NCBI RefSeq assembly: GCF_014633365.1 | Contig: NW_026267105.1 | Span: 103,014-167,013 of the forward strand | Source: Diospyros lotus | Lineage: Eukaryota > Streptophyta > Magnoliopsida > Ericales > Ebenaceae | Length of the DNA: 64,000 nucleotides | Direction: 5' to 3' | Part shown: positions 13,468 to 26,000 of the stretch, in pieces | Position numbering within the stretch: the stretch's first letter is position 1 | Layout: each line of letters begins with the position of its first letter | Position numbers and translations under genes: made by a program | Notes under the pieces: generated by a model | Seen by the model: the letters and a program-made list of their open reading frames with translations, nothing else | Told to the model about the DNA's origin: nothing | Databases searched by the model: none

Positions 13468-16400
13468 TTTTTGATACACTAAAAACAGTCCAGAAAGTCC
13501 AAATTCCGATTTCGGGATATTTTGAAACTTCAGTTTTAGCCATGGGTCCACAATAGAACACTTTAAACAAGAAAGAGACAACTTTGTTACAATCAACGGT
13601 ATCTCGAAGTATACTGATTTAGTTATCACGATATCTAGTTGAAAGATGACATTTTGACACACTTAAGAAACTCCAAATTCTGATTTCAGGATCTTTTCGA
13701 AACTTGAGTTTAAGCCATGGATCCACAGTAGAACACTTCAAACAAGAAAAAAAAACAACTTTATTACAATCAATGATATCTCAAAGCATACTAATTTCCT
13801 TATGACGATTCCAAATATAGGTACATTTGGATACGCTAAATACACTCAACAAAGTCTAAAATCTGATTTTGGGATGTTGTCGAAACATGAGTTTAAGCCA
13901 TGGATCCATAGAAGAACACCTTAAAAATGAAAGAAAACAACTTTGTTATAGTCCACGATATCACGAAGTACACTAATTTGCTTATGACGATTCCAAGTCT
14001 AGGTGAATTACTACATTTTGATACACTAAATACACTCAAGAAACTCCAAATTCTGATTTCGGGATGTTTTCGAACCTTGAGTTTAACCCATGGCTCCATA
14101 GTAGAACACTTCAAACAAGAAAGAAACAACTTTATTACAATCAACGATATCTCAAAGCATACAATCAAGAAACTCCAAATTCTGATTTCGGGATCTTTTC
14201 GAAACTTGAGTTTAAGCCATGGATGAAACAACTTTATTACAATCAACAATATCTCAAAGTAGACTAATTTGCTTATGTGGATTCCAAATCTATGTGAAAG
14301 ACGATATTTTGAGACATAAAATATACTCAAGACACTCCAAATTCTAATTTCGGGATGTTTTCGAAACTTGAGTTTAAGCCATGGATCCATAGTAAAACCG
14401 TTTAAACAAGAAAGAAACAACTTCATTACAATCAATGATATCTCAAAGCATATAAATTTGCTTTTGGCGATTCCAAATCTATGTGAAAGATGACATTTTG
14501 ATACACTAAATACACTCAAGAAACTCCAAATTCTGATTTCAGGATCTTTTCGAAACTTGTGTTTAAGCCATGGATCCACAGTATAACACTTCAAACTAGA
14601 AAGAAACGACTTTATTACAATCAACGATATCTCAAAGCATACTGATTAGGTTACGACGATTCCAAATCTAGGTGAAAGACGACATTCTGATACACTAACT
14701 ACACTCAACAAAGTCCAAATTCAAATTTCGGGATGTTTTCGAAAATTGAGTTTAAGCCATGGATCCGTAGTAGAACACATCAAACAAGAAGGAAACAACT
14801 TTCTTACAATTAACGATATCCCGAAGTACACTAATTTGATTATGTGGATTACAAATCTAAGTGAAAGACGACATTTTGACACACAAAATATCTACAGTAG
14901 AACGCTTCAAACAAGAAAAAACTACTTTATTACCATCAACGATATCTTGATACATTAATTACACTCAAGAACCTCCAAATTCTGATTTCGAGATGTTTTC
15001 GAAACTTGAGTTTAAGCCATGGATCCATAGTAAAATTCTTTAAACAAGAAAGAAACAACTTTGTTACAATTAACTATATCTAGAAATACACTAATTTTCT
15101 TATGATGATTCCAAGTCTAGGTGAAAGACGACATTTTGATACATTAAAATACACTCAAGAACCTCCAATTTCTGATGTCGGGATGTTTTCGAAACATGAG
15201 TTTAAGCCATGAATCCATAGTAAAACAGTTTAAACAAGAAAGAAACAACTGCATTACAATCAACGATATCTCACAGCATACTAATTTGCTTTTGGCGATT
15301 CCAAATCTACGTGAAACATCATATTTTGATACACTCAAGAAACTCCAAATTCTGGTTTCGGGATGTTTTCGAAACTTGAGTTTAAGCCATGGATTCACAG
15401 TAGAACACTTCAAACAAGAAAGAAATAACTTTATCACAATCAACGATATCTCAAAGCTTACTAAGTTGCTTATCACGATTCCAAATCTAGGCGAAAGACA
15501 ACATTCTGATACATTAAATACACTCAGGAACCTCCAAATTCTGATTTTGGGATGTTTTTCGAAACTTAAGTTTAAGCCATGAATCCATAGTAAAACCGTT
15601 TAAACAAGAACGAAACAACTTCATTACAATCAATGATATCTCAAAGCATATAAATTTGCTTTTGGCGATTCCAAATCTATGTGAAAGATGACATTTTGAT
15701 ACACTAAATACACTCAAGAAACTCCAAATTCTGATTTCAGGATCTTTTCGAAACTTGTGTTTAAGCCATGGATCCACAGTATAACACTTCAAACTAGAAA
15801 GAAACGACTTTATTACAATCAACGATATCTCAAAGCATACTGATTAGGTTACGACGATTCCAAATCTAGGTGAAAGACGACATTCTGATACACTAACTAC
15901 GCTCGGCAAAGTCCAAATTCAAATTTCGGGATGTTTTCGAAAATTGAGTTTAAGCCATGGATCCGTAGTAGAACACTTCAAACAAGAAGGAAACAACTTT
16001 CTTACAATTAACGATATCCCGAAGTACACTAATTTCATTATGTGGATTACAAATCTAGGTGAAAGACGACATTTTGACACACAAAATATCCACAGTAGAA
16101 CACTTCAAACAAGAAAAAACTACTTTATTACAATCAACGATATCTCAAAGCATACTAAGTTGCTTGTGACGATTCCAAATCTAGGTGAAAGACGACATTC
16201 TGATACACTAACTACACTCAACAAAGTCCAAATTCAAATTTCGGGATGTTTTCAAAAATTGAGTTTAATCCATGGATCCGTAGTAGAACACTTCAAACAA
16301 GAAGAAACAACTTTGTTACAATCAACGATATCTCAGAGCACACTGAGTTGCTTATGACGATTCCAAATCTAGGTGAAAGACGACATTTTGACACACAAAA

Positions 16401-17957
16401 TATCTACAGTAGAACACTTCAAACAAGAAAAAAAACTACTTTATTACCATCAACGATATCTTGATACATTAATTACACTCAAGAACCTCCAAATTCTGAT
16501 TTCGAGATGTTTTCGAAACTTGAGTTTAAGCCATGGATCCATAGTAAAATTCTTTAAACAAGAAAGAAACAACTTTATTACAGTCAGCGATATCTCAAAG
16601 CATTAAATACACTTAAGTGCACTAAGAAACAAGAAAGAAACAACTTTGTTACAATTAACTATATCTAGAAATACACTAATTTTCTCATGATGATTCCAAG
16701 TCTAGGTGATTGACCACATTTTGATACACTTAAATGCACTCAAGAAACTCCAAATTCTAATTTCGGGATGTTTTCAAAACATGAGTTCAAGCCATGGATC
16801 CACAGTAGAACACTTAAAACAAGAAAGAAACAACTTTGTTACAATCAACTATATCTCGAAGTACACTAATTTTCTTATGATGATTTGAAGTCTAGGTGAA
16901 TGACGACATTTTGATACAATCAAGAAACTCCAAATTCTGATTTCGGGATGTTTTCGAAACTTGAGTTTAAGCCATGACGATATCTCAGAGCATACTGAGT
17001 TGCTAATGGCGATTCCAAATCTAGGTGAAAGACGATATTTTAATACCTTAAATACACTCAAGAACCTCCAAATTCTGATTTCGGGATGTTTTCGAAACTT
17101 GTGTTTAAGCCATGGATCCAGAGCAGAACACTTCAAACTAGAAAGAAACAACTTCATTACAATCAACGATATCTCACAGCACACTAATTTGCTTTTTGGC
17201 GATTCCAAATCTAGGTGAATGACGACATTTTGATACACTAAATACACTCAAGAAACTCCAAATTCTGATTCCAGGATGTTTTCGAAACTTTAGTTTAAGC
17301 CATGGATCCACCGTAGAACACTTCAAACGAGAAAAAACAACTTTATTGCAATCAACGATATCTCAAAGCGTACTAAGTTGCTTATGACGATTCCAAATCT
17401 AGGTGAAAGGCGACATTTTGATAGATTAAATACACTCAAGAACCTCCAAATTCTGATTTCGGGATGTTTTCAAAACTTAAGTTTAAGCCATGAATCCATA
17501 GTAAAACACTTTAAACAGGAAAGAAACAACTTTATTACTGACATCTCAAAGCATACTAATTTGCTTATGGCGATTCCAAATCTTGGTGAAAGATGACATT
17601 TTGATACACTAAACACACTCCCGAAAGTCCAAATTCTAATTACGAGATGTATTCGAGACTTGAGTTTAAGCCTTGGATCCATTGTAGAACACCTTAAACA
17701 AGAAAAAAACAACTTTGTTACAATCGACGATATCTCGATGTATACTAATTTTCTTATCACGATTCCAAATCTAGGTGAAATACGACATTTTGATACACTA
17801 AATATGGTTAAGAAAGTCCAAATTCTTATTTTGGGTCGTTTTTGAAACTTGAGTTTTAACCATGGGTCCACAGTATAACGCTATAAACAAGAAAGAGACA
17901 ACTTTGTTACAATAACTGATATCTCGATGTATACTAATTTGTTTATAACGATATCAA
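13468..17957 (+). repeat. Satellite HOR copy 4
   Basis: A 4490-bp copy. By eye I found no difference from copy 3 in the stretches compared, and every open frame it generates has the same translation as in copy 3. It carries the 60-bp-deleted junction. No gene seen. Confidence 0.94.
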
Positions 17958-19074
17958 TTTTTGATACACTAAAAACAGTCCAGAAAGTCCAAATTCCGAT
18001 TTCGGGATATTTTGAAACTTCAGTTTTAGCCATGGGTCCACAATAGAACACTTTAAACAAGAAAGAGACAACTTTGTTACAATCAACGGTATCTCGAAGT
18101 ATACTGATTTAGTTATCACGATATCTAGTTGAAAGATGACATTTTGACACACTTAAGAAACTCCAAATTCTGATTTCAGGATCTTTTCGAAACTTGAGTT
18201 TAAGCCATGGATCCACAGTAGAACACTTCAAACAAGAAAAAAAAACAACTTTATTACAATCAATGATATCTCAAAGCATACTAATTTCCTTATGACGATT
18301 CCAAATATAGGTACATTTGGATACGCTAAATACACTCAACAAAGTCTAAAATCTGATTTTGGGATGTTGTCGAAACATGAGTTTAAGCCATGGATCCATA
18401 GAAGAACACCTTAAAAATGAAAGAAAACAACTTTGTTATAGTCCACGATATCACGAAGTACACTAATTTGCTTATGACGATTCCAAGTCTAGGTGAATTA
18501 CTACATTTTGATACACTAAATACACTCAAGAAACTCCAAATTCTGATTTCGGGATGTTTTCGAACCTTGAGTTTAACCCATGGCTCCATAGTAGAACACT
18601 TCAAACAAGAAAGAAACAACTTTATTACAATCAACGATATCTCAAAGCATACAATCAAGAAACTCCAAATTCTGATTTCGGGATCTTTTCGAAACTTGAG
18701 TTTAAGCCATGGATGAAACAACTTTATTACAATCAACAATATCTCAAAGTAGACTAATTTGCTTATGTGGATTCCAAATCTATGTGAAAGACGATATTTT
18801 GAGACATAAAATATACTCAAGACACTCCAAATTCTAATTTCGGGATGTTTTCGAAACTTGAGTTTAAGCCATGGATCCATAGTAAAACCGTTTAAACAAG
18901 AAAGAAACAACTTCATTACAATCAATGATATCTCAAAGCATATAAATTTGCTTTTGGCGATTCCAAATCTATGTGAAAGATGACATTTTGATACACTAAA
19001 TACACTCAAGAAACTCCAAATTCTGATTTCAGGATCTTTTCGAAACTTGTGTTTAAGCCATGGATCCACAGTAT
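17958..19074 (+). repeat. Satellite HOR copy 5, left part
   Basis: First 1117 bases of a HOR copy that breaks off inside the monomer reading CCATGGATCCACAGTAT, where element 1 is inserted. The rest of the copy resumes on the far side. 1117 plus 3373 (28513-31885) gives exactly 4490, so nothing but the element and its target duplication was added. Confidence 0.95.
19070..19074 (+). repeat. Target-site duplication, left of element 1
   Basis: AGTAT directly before the first LTR, matched by AGTAT at 28508-28512. Uninterrupted HOR copies have a single AGTAT here, followed by AACACTTC. Five bases is the usual duplication length for Ty1/copia integration. Confidence 0.97.
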
Positions 19075-20281
19075 TGTTGAGTGTAGATTTTGATGATTGA
19101 TAATTGGCATGTGTGAATGTGAATTTATATTTTATGTTCTAACAAAGCATGAAGCCTTCATAAGGCTTACAAAGCTATTCTTTAGTGATTTCATGACACA
19201 GGTTATATATAGAAACTTCTTATACTTATATAGAGATTTCATTATATATGGAAACAAGTTTTTAGAGAGCTTTCTAGAAATTTGAGTATTTGAGCTATGA
19301 ATGGAAAGTTCTTCTTAGAATGGAAAGTCTAGAAGATATATTGAATCCTTGTTCATATATGGGAAGTTCAAAAGATATATATGGAAGTTTTTGAGGAGAT
19401 TGGAGTAGTCCACTATATGGAGTTGCCATATATGTAACTTGGCGACATGGCATTGTTAATGTGGCATTTTGATGACATGGCAGCCACATGGAGCACACTC
19501 ATCAAGGTTACATCTTCTCGTTGGTCTAAATATGGTAAGAGAATCATGGAGTAAATTTAAAGGTTCTTAGAAGCTTCTTTTCTTAGTTAAATATGGAAGA
19601 ATTTTTGAATTGCATTCAAATGGAGAAGCTAAAGATTCAGCATTATTGTTCATCATTAATAGAGGAAATTAAGGTTTGAAAGTTAAACCTTGATTGATAT
19701 TACTTTCCTTTATTGTTGATTCTATCTCATTAAAAGGATCCTCTACTCAAATCATGGAATCAATTATCCTACTCATTATGACTAATTGATATCTTCATTA
19801 TGGGAGAATATTCTAAGGATATCTTGCATATATTCAGCTACACAAATTGATTCTCTTCTTGTTGTCAACATTTTTAGTATGGAAACTTGATCAATTAAGG
19901 GCTTTTGAAGTTATGATTGATATCTTCATTGTTGGACAAATTTGCTTCATTATTTGAGAATATTTGGATGGATTTTCCACCATTTGGAGGTTTAAATTCA
20001 AATTTCAAATTAGCTATACTTGTTATGGAAGCTAAGGGGCCAATTGCACAATCAAAGGTGATTGAAGATTCAACTAGAAGTCAGAATTGATTAGTTCTTA
20101 TTTATGGTCGATTTTGCAAGAATTATGAAGGATTTTGTTGATATTTTAATCCTTAAAGTCAACCATGCATTATTGGAATTGATTTGCTCATTCAAGGCTG
20201 ATTGGAGATCAACAAAAGTCAAAGATCTTGATGATCAATCAAGTTAGCTGATTATAGAAGGAAAATCAAGAATTCAAATGA

Positions 20282-20328
20282 AGGGCTGAGATTGGCTTGA
20301 AGACTTGACACATGGAGGGCTGAGATTG
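20282..20328 (+). promoter_or_regulatory. Direct repeat upstream of LTR TATA box
   Basis: AGGGCTGAGATTG occurs at 20282-20294 and again at 20316-20328, 34 bp apart and just upstream of the TATA box. Paired short repeats in U3 are often enhancer elements in plant copia LTRs. Here the function is inferred from position only. Confidence 0.4.
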
Positions 20329-20352
20329 ATCAAGGAAAGCCTTCTCTAGCAC

Positions 20353-20360
20353 TATATAAA
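20353..20360 (+). promoter_or_regulatory. LTR TATA box (element 1, 5' LTR)
   Basis: TATATAAA followed by AGGG, 1278 bp into the LTR and the best TATA match there. In the 5' LTR it would drive the genomic RNA. Transcription would begin about 30 bp downstream, near 20385-20395. Confidence 0.75.
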
Positions 20361-20669
20361 AGGGTCTCTTGAAGGCTTTGGAATAACTTTTGGAAGCCCT
20401 ATCATTTTCTACATCATTAGCCAAGATTCTCATTCTCTCCAAGTCTTTCTTTTCCTCTATCTTCTTGAGAGAAAACTAAGGGAGTTCTCTACACTTCATT
20501 GTATTATTTTTGAGAGAACCCTATTTTTCAATCTCTACTATCTTGTAAAGAGCGTACAAAATCCAAACTAGTGAGTGTGAGACTCCAGAAATAGTTTGGT
20601 GGTGGTGAAGCCAAGTGAAGGCTTTGGTGGTTGTAAGAAAATTTTCATATAGTGGATTTGATTGAAAAT

Positions 20670-20691
20670 CCTAAGGAAGGGAATCCTTAGG
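20670..20691 (+). other. Perfect 8-bp hairpin in LTR R/U5
   Basis: CCTAAGGA and TCCTTAGG flank the 6-base loop AGGGAA. It lies about 300 bp downstream of the presumed transcription start, so it would be in the 5' leader of the RNA. Role unknown; leader hairpins can act in dimerisation, packaging or translation. Confidence 0.45.
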
Positions 20692-21163
20692 TAGTGGATG
20701 TAAGCCATAAGGGCCGAACCACTATAAATCGCTGTGTCCTTCTTCTCTTCACTCTTTACTTATTCTTGCTTGATTATACTTATTTGTTTTTGTTTTTGTG
20801 TGGCCAAATCCTAAGGCCTACATTCTTGTTGGCTATTATATTCTGATTTGCTTTAATTGATCATTCTTTGTACTCATTTAATATTCCATTTGGTTTATTT
20901 AAAGTCTTGTTATTGTGTGCATTCAAATCACATGTTTTTCACCAAGTTGTAATTTGAAGAGTATATTGGATCTAAGCACATACTAGCACAGCTGGCGGAT
21001 ATCATATTATCCATCTAGTATTTAAGTGCTCCCGTACTCTCAACTACAATTTTGGTTTATATTAAATTTGTTTTCTCATATATATACGTGCATAAGTTTT
21101 GCATTAAAGTTTTTAAAAGGTGTCAATTCACCCCCCCTCTTGACTAAGTTAGAACTCAACAAG

Positions 21164-21175
21164 TGGTATCAGAGC
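21164..21175 (+). other. Primer-binding site, initiator tRNA-Met (element 1)
   Basis: TGGTATCAGAGC starts two bases after the 5' LTR end. It is the standard plant Ty1/copia primer site, complementary to the 3' end of initiator tRNA-Met, where minus-strand DNA synthesis begins. A short leader of about 40 bases separates it from the gag ATG. Confidence 0.95.
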
Positions 21176-21216
21176 AAGGTTCCTAAGAGAGTGATTAATC
21201 ATCACTAGGTGTATCC

Positions 21217-23034
21217 ATGGCATCGAGTTCACGTTTTTATGAAAATGAGGGTCGTTCTTTATCTAGGGCACCATTCTTTGATGGCACCGATTATGCATAT
21301 TGGAAAACAATGATGGAAGATTTTTTAACTGCATATAGTCTTGATTTGTGGGAAATAGTTAGAGATGGTCCATATGTCCCTAAGGAAAAGGTAAAGAGAG
21401 GAGAAGTAGAAGAGATAGTAGAAAAGAGTAGAGATAAGTACACGGATGAAGATAAGAGATTAATTGCTTTAAATGCTAAGGCTAAGAGTGCATTTCATTG
21501 TGCTTTAAGTAGATCCGAATTTAATTATGTACAGTGTTGTAAATCTGCTTATGAAATTTGGAAGAAGTTAGAGTTAAAATATGAAGGTACTAGTCAAGTT
21601 AGAGAAACAAAAATAAACATGTACATACATGATTTTGAATTGTTTTCTATGAAACCTAATGAATCTATCTCTGAAATGTATACTCGCTTGACTGATATTC
21701 TTAACTCTCTTGAGTCTCTTGGTAAATCATTTTCAGATTTTGAAAAGGTACAAAAGGTTCTAAGATCTTTACCGGAGGCATGGGATCCAAAGGTGACAGC
21801 CATTCAAGAGGCCAAGGATACTAAGAAGTTGTCACTAGATGAACTAATGGGTTCACTAATGACACATGAGCTTACTCTCAAAAACAGGTATAAAAACAAA
21901 GAAGATTCTTTAAAATCTAAATCAATTGCTTTACCTGTTGCACAGGAATCCAATGGAGAGGAGGATTCAGAAGAGGAGATTGCCATGTTGGCTAGGAGGC
22001 TTCGAAACTTTATGAAAAAGAATAAGAGGAGTTTCAGCAAGACTAAGCCTGTAGAAGCCTCAAATGAAAAGAAAGTGGAGGTTACTTGCTACAAGTGTGG
22101 TAAGATTGGACACTACAAGTCCGAATGTCCCAAATCAAAGAAGGGTAGATCCAAAGGAAGAAGAAAGGAAGAGAAGAAAGATAGAAAAGCATTCAAAGCA
22201 ACTTGGGATGATTCTAGTGAATCTGAATCATCTTCGAGCGATGAAGAAGAAGAAAAGGCCAACTTTTGTTTGATGGCCAAAGGAGAAAAGAACTCATCTT
22301 CCACAGATGAGGAGGTAAACACTTCCGAAATGGATGCGTTATTAGAAGAGTTTGATTTTCTGTTTAAAAAACATAAATCGGCTATTAGAGAAATCAAGGA
22401 GCTTAAGAGAGAAAATGGTAGATTAGAAAAGAAAGAGGAAGAGTACATGGAAGAAATAGATGAGTTAAACTCTAAAATTAGGAAAATGGAAGAAAATAAA
22501 CCAAATGAAGTGTGTGCATTAAAAGATACTATAAATGAATTGCATGACACTATTGATAGTCTTAGGGAGCATGAATGCATTGTATGTGATCATTCTGAGT
22601 TACTAAATGAAATAACATGTTTAAAAGAAAAGAATGAGCACTTGGAAAAATCATTTTTAAAATTCTCTTTGAGTTCCAGTAAATTGGATTCTTTGCTTGC
22701 ATCTCAAAAACCATATTTTGAAAAAGCTGGTCTTGGTTTTGACCCTAGTAAACTAAAAGAGAAAATCCAAAAAACTGGTTCTTCCACTCATCTTACTCAT
22801 TCTAGGTGTGTGCATCATGCTAGAATCATTAAAGGAGCAAAATATCTCCCTAGAGCTAAATATGCAAAACTAGCTAGAACTAGAAATAATAAAGTTGTTA
22901 AAACTAGGAGTTTTTGGATTCCTAAGGGTTTAAATGATCAAAAAGCTAAGGAACATATATTTGATACATATGGCTATGATTTCATGTTCTCTAACCCCCA
23001 AGGACCCAAAGTTTGGGTACCTAAGGTTCCTTGA
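21217..23034 (+). CDS. gag: Gag polyprotein, Sirevirus-like (element 1)
   Basis: A 605-codon ORF encoding the structural protein that forms the virus-like particle and binds genomic RNA. The ATG is the first after the primer site and has G at +4. Residues about 18-30 (APFFDGTDYAYWK) and about 100-225 form the copia-type Gag (UBN2/DUF4219-like) capsid region. A basic patch surrounds one CCHC zinc knuckle at C291, C294, H299, C304. A Ser/Glu-rich acidic stretch lies at about 333-347. Residues about 383-483 are rich in Glu/Lys with spaced Leu/Ile and are predicted to form a coiled coil. A basic C-terminal tail ends in GPKVWVPKVP. The ~300 residues after the knuckle are much longer than in a compact copia Gag and match the extended Gags known from Sireviruses. 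It ends at TGA, 12 bases before the pol frame. Confidence 0.95.
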   Translation: MASSSRFYENEGRSLSRAPFFDGTDYAYWKTMMEDFLTAYSLDLWEIVRDGPYVPKEKVKRGEVEEIVEKSRDKYTDEDKRLIALNAKAKSAFHCALSRSEFNYVQCCKSAYEIWKKLELKYEGTSQVRETKINMYIHDFELFSMKPNESISEMYTRLTDILNSLESLGKSFSDFEKVQKVLRSLPEAWDPKVTAIQEAKDTKKLSLDELMGSLMTHELTLKNRYKNKEDSLKSKSIALPVAQESNGEEDSEEEIAMLARRLRNFMKKNKRSFSKTKPVEASNEKKVEVTCYKCGKIGHYKSECPKSKKGRSKGRRKEEKKDRKAFKATWDDSSESESSSSDEEEEKANFCLMAKGEKNSSSTDEEVNTSEMDALLEEFDFLFKKHKSAIREIKELKRENGRLEKKEEEYMEEIDELNSKIRKMEENKPNEVCALKDTINELHDTIDSLREHECIVCDHSELLNEITCLKEKNEHLEKSFLKFSLSSSKLDSLLASQKPYFEKAGLGFDPSKLKEKIQKTGSSTHLTHSRCVHHARIIKGAKYLPRAKYAKLARTRNNKVVKTRSFWIPKGLNDQKAKEHIFDTYGYDFMFSNPQGPKVWVPKVP

Positions 23035-23046
23035 TTTGCTTAATAG
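23032..23046 (+). other. Three in-frame stops between gag and pol (element 1)
   Basis: Gag and Pol share one reading frame, and the 15 bases between them read TGA TTT GCT TAA TAG. Many plant copia elements make one continuous Gag-Pol; here three stops would have to be bypassed, spliced out, or avoided by re-initiation. The sequence does not match the known leaky context of TAG followed by CARYYA, or TGA followed by CTA. The stretch TTTGCTTAATAG followed by G resembles a plant 3' splice site, but no partner donor was established. Confidence 0.9.
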
Positions 23047-26000
23047 GTGTGCTTGAAGGCCAAAGGTACTTCAAGCCAATGGTTCTTGGACAGCGGATGT
23101 TCAAGGCACATGACTGGAGATGCCACCTTATTTTCGTCTCTTAAAGCTAAAAAGCATGGAGGTAATGTTACTTTTGGTGATGGCTCAAAAGGGAAAATTG
23201 TAGGTATTGGAAATGTGGGTAATCCTTCTAAACTCATGTTTGAAGATGTCTTATTTGTGAGTGGCTTATCCTACAACTTGCTTAGCATAAGTCAATTAAT
23301 TGACAAAGGCTACATGGTTGCATTTGAAGGTAATGAGTGCTTGATTAAAGATTCTTTAAATAAGATTGTTTTAAAAGGCATTAGAGAAGGAAACATTTAT
23401 GTGCTAAATCTGAATTCTTTATGTGTTAATGATGCTACTTGTCTTATGGTGAATGATAACTCTATGGATCTATGGCATAGAAGATTAGGTCATATTAGCA
23501 CATCTACTCTTTCTAAACTAATAAAGAAAAATCTGATTAGAGGAGTGCCTAAATTGAATTTGAATGACCTACATATGTGTGATGCATGCATTAGAGGAAA
23601 ACAAGTTAGAGAGTCATTTAAATCAAAACAAGATGTTACCACAACTAGGCCATTAGAATTACTTCATTTAGATTTGTTTGGTCCTAGTAGGGTTAAAAGT
23701 TTAGGTGGTAAATCATATGCATTTGTGATTGTGGATGACTTTTCTCGTTTTACTTGGTGCTTGTTTATTTCTCATAAAAGTGAGGCATTACATGTTTTTG
23801 ATAGTCAAATTCGAAAACTACAAAATCAACGAAATGCATGTGTAATTAAGATTAGGAGTGATCATGGTGGTGAGTTTGATAACTTTGGTTTTGGTGAGTT
23901 ATGTGATAAATATGGTATTTCTCATAATTTTTCTGCACCTAGGTCTCCACAACAAAATGGAGTAGTTGAAAGAAAAAATAGGTCATTACAAGAAATTGGT
24001 AGAACTATATTAATTGAAAGTGGTTTACCTAAGTCATTTTGGGCTGAAGCAATTAATCATGCAAGTTATGTGTTAAATAGGTTGTCTATTAGAAAAGGGC
24101 TAAATAAGACACCATATGAACTTTGGCATGGTAAGACACCTAAAGTAGATTATCTTAGACCATTTGGGTGTAAATGTTACATTTTGAACACTAAATATAA
24201 TTTGGATAAGTTTGATGCTAAATCTGATGTAGGTTCTTTGGTTGGTTTTTCTTCTACTAGTAGAGCATATAGAGTTTATAACTCTAGGACAAAAACAATA
24301 GAAGAGTCCATTCATGTAAAATTTGATGAATCACTAGCTAAGGGATCTAATATTGAAGAAGATGAAGATGTAGTTTTTGAACCACAAATAGAGTCTAGTT
24401 TAAAGGAATCTACACCTAATAACATGGATTCATATATAGAAGCAGATAAATTGGAAAATGAGACTCACTTAGAATCGCAAGAAAATAATGAATTGATAGG
24501 TCCTTTGCATGATCAAAATTGGTATCAAATTAAAAATAAGCACCGACATCCTAAAGAATTAATAATAGGTGACATTTCTCATGGAGTTAGAACTAGATCA
24601 TCTCATGGTGTGCATCCTTTTAGTTCTCTTGCTTTGATTTGTGAAATTGAGCCTAAGTGTATTAATGATGCTCTAAAAGCACCCGATTGGGTAATAGCAA
24701 TGCAAGAAGAGTTAAATGAGTTTGAAAGAAACGAAGTGTGGAGTTTAGTTCCTAAACCTGAAAATCATTCTATTATTGGTACAAAATGGGTTTTCAAAAA
24801 CAAAATGGATGAAAATGGAAAAGTGGTTAGGAATAAGGCTAGATTAGTGGCACAAGGATATAGTCAAGAAGAAGGAGTAGATTATGATGAGTCGTTTGCA
24901 CCGGTAGCTAGAATAGAAGCTATTAGGTTGTTAATGGCATTTGCATGCTTTAAAGGTTTTAAATTGTTTCAAATGGATGTTAAGAGTGCATTTTTAAATG
25001 GCTTTATTCAAGAAGATGTTTATGTGAAGCAACCCCCTGGTTTTGAAAATCAAAAGTTCCCAAATCATGTTTACAAGCTTTTTAAATCTCTTTATGGCTT
25101 AAAACAAGCTCCTAGAGCGTGGTATGATCGTTTATCAAAGTTCTTGCTTCAAAATGATTTTAATCGTGGGAAAATTGATAGTACTTTGTTTGTGAAGCAT
25201 AAAAATAATGATTTGCTTATTGTACAAGTGTATGTGGATGATATTATTTTTGGATCAACTAATGATTCTTTGTGTAAAGATTTTGCTGATTGTATGAGTG
25301 GTGAATTCCAAATGAGCATGATGGGTGAACTAACGTTCTTTTTAGGTTTGCAAATAAAACAAAGTGAGAATGGCATTCACATTAGTCAAGCTAAATATAC
25401 TAAAGATTTGCTATTTAGATTTGGCATGGATTTAGCTAAACCTTGTATTACCCCCATGGCTGCAAATACAAAGCTTGATAGTGACATAAATGGTAATGAA
25501 GTAGACCAAAAGCTATATAGATCTATGATTGGCTCACTGTTATATCTTACTGCATCTAGACCCGATATTATGCATGCTGTGTGTTTGTGTGCTAGATTTC
25601 AATCTAATCCTAGACAATCACACTTAATTGCGGTAAAACGGATTTTTAGATACTTAAAAGATACCTCTACTCTTGGTCTTTGGTATGATAAGAGTTCTTT
25701 ATTTGATTTGTATGCTTATAGTGACTCGGATTATGCTGGTTGTAGATTGGATAGAAAAAGTACTACGGGCACTTGTCAATTTCTAGGAAATAAGCTCATT
25801 TCATGGTTTTCTAAGAAACAATCAAGTGTAGCACTCTCCACTACTGAAGCTGAGTATATGGCCATAAGTAGTTGCACTTCACAATTGCTTTGGATTAAAC
25901 AACAATTAGAGGATTTTGGTTTAGAGTTCAAGAATATTTCCATTTATTGTGATAACACAAGTGCTATCCACTTATCTAAGAATCCGGTGTATCATAGCAA

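Larger units (their letters stand above)
19075..21161 (+). repeat. 5' LTR of element 1
   Basis: 2087 bp, beginning TGTTGAGT and ending ACTCAACA, an 8-bp perfect inverted terminal repeat with the canonical TG...CA ends. U3 covers roughly the first 1.3 kb, up to the TATA box at 20353. The transcribed R/U5 part follows, and the LTR ends in a C-rich stretch before the primer-binding site. Short open frames within it (62, 67 and 60 codons) show no family features and are not called as genes. Confidence 0.97.

Noticed and set aside
1..19074. CRISPR-like repeat-spacer array
   Set aside because: The repeats are contiguous diverged monomers without unique spacers, and the mobile element is a plant retrotransposon.
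19097..19498. Short open frames in the LTRs (62 codons plus, 67 codons minus, and 60 codons at 21026-21208)
   Set aside because: They lie in non-coding LTR sequence with no domain; the last runs out of the LTR across the primer-binding site.
19075..21161. Clear polyadenylation signal in the LTR
   Set aside because: No convincing AATAAA was found downstream of the TATA box, so the R/U5 boundary was not annotated.
21594..22580. Minus-strand open frames opposite gag (69, 78 and 155 codons)
   Set aside because: Shadows of the gag frame; the Ser-rich translations mirror Glu/Lys codons on the plus strand.
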